Positions 7,668-15,027 of a stretch of 16,041 nucleotides of DNA are shown piece after piece (position 1 is the first letter of the stretch; every line of letters starts with the position of its first letter). The translations under genes were made by a program, and so were the position numbers. This DNA is from Sulfurimonas sp. (lineage in GTDB: Bacteria > Campylobacterota > Campylobacteria > Campylobacterales > Sulfurimonadaceae). The stretch spans positions 1 to 16,041 of the forward strand of contig JALSKR010000262.1 in NCBI GenBank assembly GCA_026988735.1, read 5' to 3'. The notes beneath the pieces were generated by a model that ran no database searches, had not been told where the DNA came from, and saw only the letters and a list, made by a program, of their open reading frames with translations.

Positions 7668-8940
7668 TTTTGAATTTCATTCTTTAAAAAAAGTACAACT
7701 CAATCCTATAGTAAGAAAAATATGGTTGATTACTTCCATTATTATTGGTACTATCATAGCTATACTTTTTTTACCATGGCAACAGACTGTTGAAGGGCAA
7801 GGTGTTGTCCTTGCAAAAGATCCAACACAAAGAGATTATCCTGTTGCTGCACCTATTGATGGATTTATCAAAAAAGTTTATGTCGAAGAAAATCAATATG
7901 TCACTAAAGGCACCAAGCTTTTAACAATGGTTGATACAGATAAAAACTATACAAAGAAACTGCAAAAAATACAAAAAAGTCTTCAAGCACAATCAAAAAA
8001 CATAATGAGAAAAATAGAAAACCTGCAAACAAGAAAAAACAATTTACAAACAGCGTATCAAACAGGAAGGACAATCTTCACACAAAAATACAATCAAGAA
8101 AAAAACAAGCTTGCCGCTTTAGAATTTAAAAAAACTGCTTTACAAAAAGCGTATGAAATAAATAAATTGAATTACGAAAGAGTCCAATCTTTATATAAAG
8201 ATGGGATTGAATCAAAAAGAAATTTTGAAATTGCACAAAACAAATATATACGCTCTCAAAGTGAATTGCAGCAAGGAGATGCAGCAATTAGGGTACAAAA
8301 AGAACAACTTGCAATTATTAAAAATGAAAAAATTAAATTTATAAAAAACAGGCAAAACAAGATTAAAAACCTTGAAAGTAGCATCATTGATGCAAATAAT
8401 CGCATAAAAAGCATTGAGCAAAGTTTACAAAATAATGCTGTCACAATAGCAAGATATAAAAGTGGTGATATTTTAGCACCAAAAAATGGTTATGTAGTGC
8501 GGATTTTACAAAATGATAAAAACAAATACATCAAAAAAGGTGAACCAATCATACTGTTTTCCCCGCAAACACAGGAAAAAATACTAAGAATAAAAGTATC
8601 AGATTTTAATATGCCTTTGGTAAAAGAGGGGCTTCCTGTCAGAATTATGTTTTATGGTTGGCCAACTATGCATATCTCAGGATGGCCTGCTATTAAATTT
8701 GGTACTTTCAGTGGTGATATTTATAAAGTAGAAAACAGTTCGCACGAAAAAGGATTTTTTTATGCACTTGTTAGTGAAGATAAAGTAGAACCATGGCCAA
8801 AAGGAGACAATCTTCGCATAGGCACACAGGCAAGAGTATTAGTAAGACTTTCAACTGTTCCTATTTGGTACCAGTTATGGAGACTGATGAATGCACTGCC
8901 GCCAAAAATGGTAACTCCTGCCGGAGCACAACAAACATGA
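7660..8940 (+). CDS. HlyD/MFP-family periplasmic adaptor of the export cassette
   Basis: A 426-residue membrane fusion protein that would bridge the inner-membrane partner and the outer-membrane channel. Order: short cytoplasmic N-terminus, one transmembrane helix (about 20-40, ending FLPWQQ), first half of a biotinyl-lipoyl-like domain (about 60-90, with APIDGFI), a long Lys/Asn/Gln-rich coiled-coil hairpin (about 95-265), the second lipoyl half (about 267-302, with LAPKNGYV), then a beta-barrel and membrane-proximal region. The long hairpin resembles type I secretion adaptors more than RND adaptors. ATG at 7660 overlaps the preceding gene by 8 bases. A GTG at 7648 would add four residues but has no better ribosome site. 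The 3' end overlaps the tolC-like gene as ATGA. It is markedly AT-rich (17 G/C in the 60 bases 7981-8040). Confidence 0.88.
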   Translation: MDNFEFHSLKKVQLNPIVRKIWLITSIIIGTIIAILFLPWQQTVEGQGVVLAKDPTQRDYPVAAPIDGFIKKVYVEENQYVTKGTKLLTMVDTDKNYTKKLQKIQKSLQAQSKNIMRKIENLQTRKNNLQTAYQTGRTIFTQKYNQEKNKLAALEFKKTALQKAYEINKLNYERVQSLYKDGIESKRNFEIAQNKYIRSQSELQQGDAAIRVQKEQLAIIKNEKIKFIKNRQNKIKNLESSIIDANNRIKSIEQSLQNNAVTIARYKSGDILAPKNGYVVRILQNDKNKYIKKGEPIILFSPQTQEKILRIKVSDFNMPLVKEGLPVRIMFYGWPTMHISGWPAIKFGTFSGDIYKVENSSHEKGFFYALVSEDKVEPWPKGDNLRIGTQARVLVRLSTVPIWYQLWRLMNALPPKMVTPAGAQQT

Positions 8941-10283
8941 GAGTAGTCTTTTTACTTATCTGGAGTGTCGGTCTCCTCAGCGCCCAGGAACTTTTTACAA
9001 AACAGACTCTGCAAAAGTATTTGACACAGGAAAACCCTTTTATATATAAAACAAAAGCACAAGAGTATATTTACAAGGAACAAATCAAATACTTTCAGGG
9101 AGCATTTGACACCAAACTGTTGCTCAAATATGACAAAAAACGCTATCCTGTAACAGATGGTGATTTTATGGAGATAAATATACAAACACCTCTGCAAAAC
9201 GGCATAGAGTTTCTCGGAGGCTACAGAGAAGCAACAGGACTCCAAGAGTATAACAACATAAAAACAGGAGAAAACGGTGAGTTGAGACTGGGTGTCAATC
9301 TTCCTGTGAGTGCATTGATTAACGGCATGAACAGTCGTAAACTCAATCTATATTCTGCAAGACTTACCACACAAAAACAGAGTTTTCAGACAAAAGACAA
9401 CCTGCGGCTTTTACATTTTGATATTTTCAGTGCTTACTATAAAACTTTATATGCCAAAGCGCTTTTTACAACAGAAAAAGAACTCCTGGAAGTGGCAAAA
9501 AAAAGAAAAATCATTATACAAAAAAGAGTGAAATCAGGAGCCTTGGCTGATATAGCATTGCTTGAGGCCAACCAGCATATTATCAACAGAGAACAAAGAT
9601 TGGTAGCAGCTAAAAACAGTTTTGAAAACGCACAGGAACTCTTTTTACAGTACCTGCCTGTTACAAAAGGGGAGTTTGAAAAGCATTATACTTTGCCGCC
9701 GCTTCCCGAAATTTCACAAAACAGTCTCACTCTTGAACAAGCATTTGCTCTGGCATTGGAGCATCGGGCAGATTTAAAAGTTTTTACTTTTGAAACAAAA
9801 AAAATGGCTATAGAACAACAAAATGCGCGACTGCTGAAATATCCCAATTTCAATATTGCACTTTATGGTGTGCATGACCTGAAATATAACAACGGTTTCA
9901 AAGTCTCTTTGGATATGAGTTTCCCCTTTCAAAGAAGAGAGTATGAAGGACGATCAAAAGAGATCATAAAAAAAGTACAGCAGGTCAACAACAATAAAAA
10001 TATTAGACTTATTACAATCAAAACACAGCTAGCACAGACTATTCATTCTCTCAAAAATATTTTTGCAAATGTCCAAAACGCCAAAAAAGAGATACTGTTT
10101 GTAGAAAAGCTCCAAGAAGCAGAAACAAAAAGATATATGCTTGGACTCAGTAATCTTTTTATGGTCAACCAAAGAGAGTTAGTGACATTAAAAACGAAAA
10201 AAAAGTTTTTAGACTATGTCCTTCAATACCTCCTTTTAGAAGAGCAGTTGCGTAAAGAGATAGGAAATAATTTACAATACTAA
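8937..10283 (+). CDS. TolC-family outer-membrane efflux channel
   Basis: A 448-residue outer-membrane efflux protein (OEP/TolC type) that would form the exit duct of the export cassette. ATG at 8937 overlaps the adaptor stop (ATGA) and has GGAG 10 bases upstream. It opens with a Sec signal peptide (MRVVFLLIWSVGLLSA, cleaved before QE). The frame is open further upstream to 8793, but that extension lies inside the adaptor gene and would bury the signal peptide, so I reject it. No lipobox cysteine is seen. The body has two long helical repeats typical of the family: one around 140-240 with the KKRVKSGALADIALLEA type segment, and one around 270-440 beginning LTLEQAFALALEHRADLK. It ends in a helical segment. 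Base composition is closer to the flanking chromosome than that of its two cassette partners. Confidence 0.88.
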   Translation: MRVVFLLIWSVGLLSAQELFTKQTLQKYLTQENPFIYKTKAQEYIYKEQIKYFQGAFDTKLLLKYDKKRYPVTDGDFMEINIQTPLQNGIEFLGGYREATGLQEYNNIKTGENGELRLGVNLPVSALINGMNSRKLNLYSARLTTQKQSFQTKDNLRLLHFDIFSAYYKTLYAKALFTTEKELLEVAKKRKIIIQKRVKSGALADIALLEANQHIINREQRLVAAKNSFENAQELFLQYLPVTKGEFEKHYTLPPLPEISQNSLTLEQAFALALEHRADLKVFTFETKKMAIEQQNARLLKYPNFNIALYGVHDLKYNNGFKVSLDMSFPFQRREYEGRSKEIIKKVQQVNNNKNIRLITIKTQLAQTIHSLKNIFANVQNAKKEILFVEKLQEAETKRYMLGLSNLFMVNQRELVTLKTKKKFLDYVLQYLLLEEQLRKEIGNNLQY

Positions 10284-10299
10284 AAAAAGAGTGTACAAT
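10271..10299 (+). promoter_or_regulatory. Candidate sigma-70 promoter for the mrp operon
   Basis: TTTACA at 10271-10276 and TACAAT at 10294-10299, 17 bases apart, each one base from consensus. The -35 box overlaps the last codons of the tolC-like gene. The implied start near 10306 leaves a short leader containing AAGGTGG (10312-10318) before the ATG at 10324. This would let the antiporter operon be transcribed apart from the export cassette. Confidence 0.45.
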
Positions 10300-10323
10300 G
10301 GTATATGATACAAGGTGGTTAGT

Positions 10324-10818
10324 ATGAAATATATTCTATTGAAAAGAGTGTTTTTATTTCTTATAATCTGGATAATTTTGACAGACGCAGACATCTCTTC
10401 ACTCTGGATTGGCTCTGTGAGTATCCTTCTTGCCTCCATTATCAGCCTTTGGCTTAATCCTCCTGTATTTTGGAATACTGCTGCATTCATAAAATTCATT
10501 CCGTTTTATTTTTTACGCTCACTCATGGGAGGGGTTGATGTCATGTTGCGTGTTTTTCATCCGGCTCTTCCCATAAACCCCGGTTTGGTACAGTACAGGC
10601 TGCATATACAAAAAGGGATAGCGCAAGATATGATAGTGAATATCTTAAATTTGCTTCCGGGGACCCTTTGTGTAGACCTTAAAAATGATTTACTGCTTAT
10701 TCATGTTTTAGATATTGACAAAAACATCCAAAAAGAAGTTTCGGTGATTGAAGAATACATTCATAATATATTTATAGACCAAACAGATAAAAAAGGAAGG
10801 CTCAATGAAAAGGTTTAA
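10324..10818 (+). CDS. mrpE: Mrp/Mnh antiporter subunit E (MbhA-like)
   Basis: A 164-residue membrane subunit of an Mrp-type cation/proton antiporter. It has hydrophobic helices at about 4-20, 22-43 and 57-72 and a C-terminal soluble domain with the family segment NLLPGTLCVDLKNDLLLIHVLD (here about 113-134), typical of MnhE/MrpE. AAGGTGG sits 5 bases before the ATG at 10324, which is why I choose this start over the in-frame GTG three codons earlier. It is the first gene of the antiporter run and overlaps the universal stress protein gene by 14 bases. MrpE helps assemble the complex at the inner membrane but does not itself carry the ion channel. Confidence 0.88.
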   Translation: MKYILLKRVFLFLIIWIILTDADISSLWIGSVSILLASIISLWLNPPVFWNTAAFIKFIPFYFLRSLMGGVDVMLRVFHPALPINPGLVQYRLHIQKGIAQDMIVNILNLLPGTLCVDLKNDLLLIHVLDIDKNIQKEVSVIEEYIHNIFIDQTDKKGRLNEKV

Positions 10819-11785
10819 GAATATTCTGTGTATTATTGAAGAGACGCAGACAAGTCAAAATATTTTAGAACGTGCTGTCAAACTGGCAAAAGACAATCAG
10901 GCAAAACTGACAGTTGCAAGTGTTATTGTAAATTCAAAAACAAGTTTCAATATTTTCAAAAAAATTTTGAATATTAACAATATAGAAACCCTTTTACAAA
11001 ACGAGAAAAGAAAAGAACTTGAAAATCTGACAGAACCTTTTGCAGACCAACTAGAAATTCAGATTAAAATATTTTTTGGCACTCCTTTTTATGAAATTAT
11101 ATATAATGTACTGCAAAACAATTATGATCTTGTTATGAAAGCACCGCAAAATGCAGATTGGATGCACAGACTTTTTGGCAGTAATGATATGCATCTTTTA
11201 CGAAAATGTCCATGCCCCATTTGGTTTATCAAGCCTGATGCTCCTCACTCTTTTGACAATATCATGGCTGCGGTTGATGTCAACATTGACACACAGACAG
11301 AAGAAACAGAGTCAAAAGTCCAAGAAGAATTAAATCATCAAATCCTTCAGATGGCAAGTTCTCTTGCCGTAAGTGAGTTGGCCACACTGCATATATTACA
11401 TGTATGGGATGCACCAGAGACAGCGCTTATGCAAGGTGCTTTCATAAAAATGCCCGATTCCGAAGTTATTGAGTATGTAGAAAATATACACAACCTGCAT
11501 AATTCAAAATTAAAGGCACTCTTGCAAGATGCTGCCCGGACTCAAGTTGGTGAAATGCTAGAGTTTTTAGAACCAGATATTCATCTCGTAAGAGGTTTGC
11601 CAAGTAAAGTCATCCCGCAGTACATCAAAAAACTGCAAATTGATTTGATTGTAATGGGTACAGTTGCCAGAACAGGTTTAGCAGGAGTTATTATGGGAAA
11701 TACCGCAGAAGACATACTCAACCAAATAGACTGCTCAGTCCTGGCAATCAAACCTCCGGGGTTTAAAACTCCAATATCCCTGTAG
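10805..11785 (+). CDS. Tandem-domain universal stress protein in the mrp operon
   Basis: A 326-residue cytoplasmic protein of two UspA domains (about 1-145 and 148-320), like UspE. Each starts with a beta-strand of the type FKNILCIIEET or FDNIMAAVDVN. Each ends with a region where ATP-binding Usp proteins carry G-2x-G-9x-G(S/T). In the second domain this reads GTVARTG...GN (285-299), so the second glycine is A288. In the first domain (APQNADWMHRLFGSND, about 117-132) it is weaker still. Nucleotide binding is therefore uncertain. SD-like GGAAGG lies just before the ATG at 10805. It overlaps mrpE by 14 bases and precedes mrpF by 10, so it is embedded in the antiporter operon and probably tunes or senses for the complex. 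That role is inference. Confidence 0.88.
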   Translation: MKRFKNILCIIEETQTSQNILERAVKLAKDNQAKLTVASVIVNSKTSFNIFKKILNINNIETLLQNEKRKELENLTEPFADQLEIQIKIFFGTPFYEIIYNVLQNNYDLVMKAPQNADWMHRLFGSNDMHLLRKCPCPIWFIKPDAPHSFDNIMAAVDVNIDTQTEETESKVQEELNHQILQMASSLAVSELATLHILHVWDAPETALMQGAFIKMPDSEVIEYVENIHNLHNSKLKALLQDAARTQVGEMLEFLEPDIHLVRGLPSKVIPQYIKKLQIDLIVMGTVARTGLAGVIMGNTAEDILNQIDCSVLAIKPPGFKTPISL

Positions 11786-11795
11786 GTGAAAAACG

Positions 11796-12071
11796 ATGAA
11801 TATTGTCTATATAATCCTTGCACTCTTTTTGTTTTTAAACCTTGTTGCAGGAGTATGGCGTCTTGTATATGGCCCGACGAATGAAGACCGCATCCTGGCA
11901 TCACAGTTATTTGGTACGATTACCGTTATCATACTCCTTTTACTTGCCCAGATTAACGAACAGGATGCCTTACGCAATGTAGCATTGCTCTTTGCTTCAC
12001 TCTCAGGCGTCACTGCAATAGCTTTTGTCCAAAGCAGCAGTAAAAAAAATACCGGAGAAAAAAATGATTGA
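11796..12071 (+). CDS. mrpF: Mrp/Mnh antiporter subunit F (MbhB-like)
   Basis: A 91-residue membrane subunit with three helices and the MnhF signature GPTNEDR (26-32), followed by the usual small-residue helix. Members of this family are about 85-95 residues, so it is full length. A TAGGTGA segment 7-12 bases before the ATG at 11796 serves as ribosome binding site. Its stop overlaps the start of mrpG by 8 bases (ATGATTGA). Confidence 0.9.
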   Translation: MNIVYIILALFLFLNLVAGVWRLVYGPTNEDRILASQLFGTITVIILLLLAQINEQDALRNVALLFASLSGVTAIAFVQSSSKKNTGEKND

Positions 12072-12357
12072 TGCCGTTTCTGTCATATTGCTTCTTTCAG
12101 GAGCAGTTTTCTTTTTAGCGGGAACCGTCGGTCTTTTACGACTGCCAGATGTGTACACTCGTTTGCATGCTTTAACAAAAGCGGACAATATCGGTGTTGG
12201 TTTCATCGTAATTGCACTATGCCTGCAGGCAGATTCACTCTTTGCAGTAGGAAAACTCCTGCTCATCTGGTTTTTAATTTTTTTATCAGGAGCAGGTGTA
12301 TCACATTTAATAGCAAAAAATGCATTTCATAATGGAATAAAATTATGGAAACGCTAG
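12064..12357 (+). CDS. mrpG: Mrp/Mnh antiporter subunit G (MbhC-like)
   Basis: A 97-residue membrane subunit with three helices and the MnhG signature GLLRLPDVYTRLHALTKADN (23-42). The frame is open upstream to 12025. I choose ATG at 12064 because GGAG lies 6 bases before it and MnhG proteins start directly with the first helix. It overlaps mrpF by 8 bases and the next gene by 13. Confidence 0.92.
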   Translation: MIDAVSVILLLSGAVFFLAGTVGLLRLPDVYTRLHALTKADNIGVGFIVIALCLQADSLFAVGKLLLIWFLIFLSGAGVSHLIAKNAFHNGIKLWKR

Positions 12358-12608
12358 CAGTTGAAAAACTATTCTTCGATATTTTACTCGCAGCTTCATT
12401 ATTGTTTATTGCCTATAAAACACTTACATGTAAAGACCTGTTTCAGGCAATTGTTTTTTTTATCGTATTTGGCTTGTTAATATCCGTTGCATGGGGACGT
12501 CTGGGTGCCTACGATGTTGCTATGGCTGAAGTGGTGATTGGTGCCGGACTTACAGGAGCGCTCCTGCTGAGTGCTTTGGTAAAACTCAAAAAAATGAATA
12601 TAGATTAA
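12345..12608 (+). CDS. MbhD-like subunit (DUF4040), equivalent to part of the MrpA C-terminus
   Basis: An 87-residue, three-helix membrane protein. The segment FGLLISVAWGRLGAYDVAMAEVVIGAGL (about 42-69) matches the DUF4040/MbhD pattern, in which a small-residue helix is followed by an acidic DVAMxE motif (D57, E62). In canonical Mrp operons this piece is part of the large MrpA protein. Here it is free-standing, as in archaeal membrane-bound hydrogenase. ATG at 12345 overlaps mrpG by 13 bases, with GGA about 8 bases upstream. It likely contributes to the ion path linking MrpA-type and small subunits, as known from Mrp/Mbh structures. Confidence 0.82.
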   Translation: METLAVEKLFFDILLAASLLFIAYKTLTCKDLFQAIVFFIVFGLLISVAWGRLGAYDVAMAEVVIGAGLTGALLLSALVKLKKMNID

Positions 12609-12623
12609 AAAAAGAGAGTACAA

Positions 12624-13286
12624 ATGATCATCCGTATTTTTACCTTCATTTTAACACTGCTTCTTTTTGCAGGACTGACCTATACTGTTTTGTCCTTGCC
12701 AAAACAGACAAAAGGTCTTGGAGAAACGGTAAGCTTACAAATGCATAACAGTGGAGTTTCTAATCCTGTAACAGCCGTACTGATGAATTTTCGTGCCTAT
12801 GATACTCTGCTGGAAATGGGCGTTTTATTTATTGCTCTTTTGGGTGTATATTCATTGAGTACTTCACAAAAAGAGAAAAAACCACTTTTGCAAAGTTCTG
12901 TTTTAAAAAGACTCGGAGGAATTTTAGTCCCGCTCTTGCTCTTGTTGAGTGCCTACCTCCTGTGGATAGGTGCACATGCTCCAGGCGGTGCTTTTCAGGC
13001 TGGTTCTATTGTCAGTGCTACAGGAATTTTGATTTTTTTAAGCGGATGGAAGCTTGATTTGTCTGCCAGGCATTTCTTTGTACGACTTCTCATAGGAACA
13101 AGTCTGCTGGTTTTTCTTCTTATTTCGGCAGTGACGCTTTTTCTTTCACATACACTTCTTGAGTTTCCTCCCTCCTATGCTTCTGCTTTTATCTTTCTTC
13201 TTGAAGCAGCGGCAACTGTTTCAATCGGTGTAACACTTTTTCATCTCTTTTTGAGTATTTTCTCCCAGCCAAAGGAAGAGCATTGA
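12624..13286 (+). CDS. mrpB: MbhE-like / MrpB fusion antiporter subunit
   Basis: A 220-residue membrane protein, about 80 residues longer than a plain MrpB. The first 80 residues look like MbhE (the last part of MrpA): one helix at 5-24, then NPVTAVLMNFRAYDTLLE (47-64) running into a second helix. The remainder (about 93-215) is a four-helix MnhB domain with the signature GAHAPGGAFQAG (116-127). In Mbh these are two genes, mbhE and mbhF. Here they are one reading frame with a KKPLLQ-type linker. An AGAGAG stretch precedes the ATG at 12624. The stop overlaps the TTG start of mrpC by 4 bases, and GGAAG there probably re-initiates translation. Confidence 0.85.
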   Translation: MIIRIFTFILTLLLFAGLTYTVLSLPKQTKGLGETVSLQMHNSGVSNPVTAVLMNFRAYDTLLEMGVLFIALLGVYSLSTSQKEKKPLLQSSVLKRLGGILVPLLLLLSAYLLWIGAHAPGGAFQAGSIVSATGILIFLSGWKLDLSARHFFVRLLIGTSLLVFLLISAVTLFLSHTLLEFPPSYASAFIFLLEAAATVSIGVTLFHLFLSIFSQPKEEH

Positions 13287-13591
13287 ATACCCTGATTGTA
13301 TATCCTCTTGTCGGAATTGGACTTTTTTGCATCGGCTTGTATGCCCTCATTATGCAGCCGCACCTCTTACGAAAACTCCTTGCAGTAAATATCATGGGAA
13401 GTGGCGTTTTTCTTGTACTTGTCTCTCTTGGTATGTCCAACACAAATGCTCAACAAGATCCAGTACCACATGCTATGATCATTACAGGGATAGTTGTTGC
13501 AATATCGGCAACAGCTTTGGCATTGGTTTTTATGATAAAAATTGCCCTAAAAACAGGCAAAGCAGAACTCTCAAATCCGGAAGAAAAATAA
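13283..13591 (+). CDS. mrpC: Mrp/Mnh antiporter subunit C (NuoK-like)
   Basis: A 102-residue, three-helix subunit homologous to NuoK/ND4L of complex I. It shows the typical LLRKLLAVNIMGSGVFLVLV helix (about 29-48) and the DPVPHAMIITGIVVAISATALAL segment (about 57-79) with DPVPxAxxxTxIV, diagnostic for MnhC/MbhG. The start is TTG at 13283, overlapping the mrpB stop by 4 bases, with AAAGGAAG 4-11 bases upstream. The stop shares one base with the ATG of mrpD (TAATG). Confidence 0.9.
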   Translation: MNTLIVYPLVGIGLFCIGLYALIMQPHLLRKLLAVNIMGSGVFLVLVSLGMSNTNAQQDPVPHAMIITGIVVAISATALALVFMIKIALKTGKAELSNPEEK

Positions 13592-15027
13592 TGGAAGTTT
13601 TTTTAATCTTATTGCCGATTTTTGGAGGGCTTCTCACTTTTCTTATACCAAAATTCAATAAAAGCATAGGAATTATTACGCTTATTCTCACCCTCTCTCT
13701 GGTAATATCCGTCGCGTCTCAATTGCTTGCAGGCGGTAGCTATTATCACCTCCTGGGTGGCTGGGGTGCACCTTTGGGTATAAATCTCTATGTAGATGGC
13801 TTAAGCCTTGTTATGCTTGGTCTCACAGCGCTTATAGCAACAGGAGCCGGTATATATGCAGGAAAATATTTTACACACAAACAATCTCTGTGGTTTTGGC
13901 CTCTTTGGCTATTCCTCATTGCCGGGCTCAATGCTCTTTTTTTATCACAGGATATCTTTAATTTTTATGTGACTCTGGAGCTTATCGGGTTGGCATCTGC
14001 TGCTTTGACTGCTTTAAGTGATACAAAAGAAGCGCTGCGGGGAGCTATGCGGTATTTGTTAGTGACTCTCTTAGGCTCTCTTGCGTATCTTTTAGGTGTC
14101 GCTTTGCTGTATCATGGTTTTGGCAGTGTTGACATTGTTATACTTTCAAAAAGAATAGAATCTGTTCCTGTCGCCTGGGCTGCCATGGGTCTCATGAGTG
14201 CCGGCTTGCTTTTAAAAAGTGCACTTTTCCCTTTGCATTTTTGGCTTCCGCCTGCACATGCAAGTGCCCCGGCTCCTGTCAGTGCAATTTTATCGGCACT
14301 TATTATTAAAGCTTCCATATACATACAGCTGCGTTTATGGATATCACTTTTTCTTCCTTTGGAGAGTTTTTATTTTGAAATATTCTTTGCCTTGCTTGGG
14401 TCTTTTGCCGTTGTATGGGGTTCCGTTTTGGCACTTGTTCAAACTCGGCTCAAACTGCTCATAGCCTATTCCACTGTAGCCCAGGTAGGCTATCTTTTTA
14501 TCGCTTTTTCTCTTGCATTGGGAGGGATTTCAGTAGCATGGAGTGCTTTAGTATATCTCATGCTCTCACACGCACTGGCAAAAAGTGCTCTGTTTCTTGT
14601 CGCGGGAAATCTTTTGCATTTTCACGGGCATGACCGTATTGTTGACCTTGACCGTATCGCACAGAGACTTCCTTTAAGTACGACTGCTTTTGCTCTGGCA
14701 GGAGTAAGTATCATAGGCTTGCCTCTCAGCGGTGGCTTTATAGGCAAATGGTTCCTTCTTGAAGCCTCACTCAAAAATAACAGCTGGGGAATAACTTTGG
14801 TAATTCTTCTTGGCGGATTATTGGCTGCAGGATATATTTTCAAGGTTTTGGGATTTACTTTTACAAAAGCCGCCGTAGCGCAGGAAACAAAACAGATTCC
14901 GCTCTCTATGGAGCTTGTACCTTTGTTTTTTGCAATCATGGCAATTTTACTCGGTTTTTTTGCAACACCCATGTTGGCACTGATACATACAGGAAACCCT
15001 TTTGGAATTATCGGAGCAACTCCATGA
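13591..15027 (+). CDS. mrpD: Mrp/Mnh antiporter subunit D (proton-channel subunit, ND4/NuoN-like)
   Basis: A 478-residue antiporter-like subunit with about 14 hydrophobic helices. The charged residues expected for proton transfer are in place: glutamate in FYVTLELIG (E130), lysine and histidine in LLKSALFPLHFWLPPAH (K209 and the following histidine), and a second lysine in LIIKASIY (K240). The frame is open upstream to 13327 in the mrpC region. I choose ATG at 13591 because GGAAG lies about 6 bases before it, the first helix begins there, and the upstream extension is a soluble Cys/His-rich out-of-frame reading of mrpC. Its stop overlaps the next gene as ATGA. It is inferred to exchange Na+ or K+ for protons as part of the complex. 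Confidence 0.92.
   Translation: MEVFLILLPIFGGLLTFLIPKFNKSIGIITLILTLSLVISVASQLLAGGSYYHLLGGWGAPLGINLYVDGLSLVMLGLTALIATGAGIYAGKYFTHKQSLWFWPLWLFLIAGLNALFLSQDIFNFYVTLELIGLASAALTALSDTKEALRGAMRYLLVTLLGSLAYLLGVALLYHGFGSVDIVILSKRIESVPVAWAAMGLMSAGLLLKSALFPLHFWLPPAHASAPAPVSAILSALIIKASIYIQLRLWISLFLPLESFYFEIFFALLGSFAVVWGSVLALVQTRLKLLIAYSTVAQVGYLFIAFSLALGGISVAWSALVYLMLSHALAKSALFLVAGNLLHFHGHDRIVDLDRIAQRLPLSTTAFALAGVSIIGLPLSGGFIGKWFLLEASLKNNSWGITLVILLGGLLAAGYIFKVLGFTFTKAAVAQETKQIPLSMELVPLFFAIMAILLGFFATPMLALIHTGNPFGIIGATP

Noticed and set aside
8793..8936. Upstream extension of the tolC-like reading frame
   Set aside because: It lies within the adaptor gene in another frame, is Cys/His/Arg-rich, and would place the signal peptide at residue 49.
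13327..13590. Upstream extension of the mrpD reading frame
   Set aside because: It is an out-of-frame reading of mrpC. ATG at 13591 has its own ribosome site and starts with the first helix.
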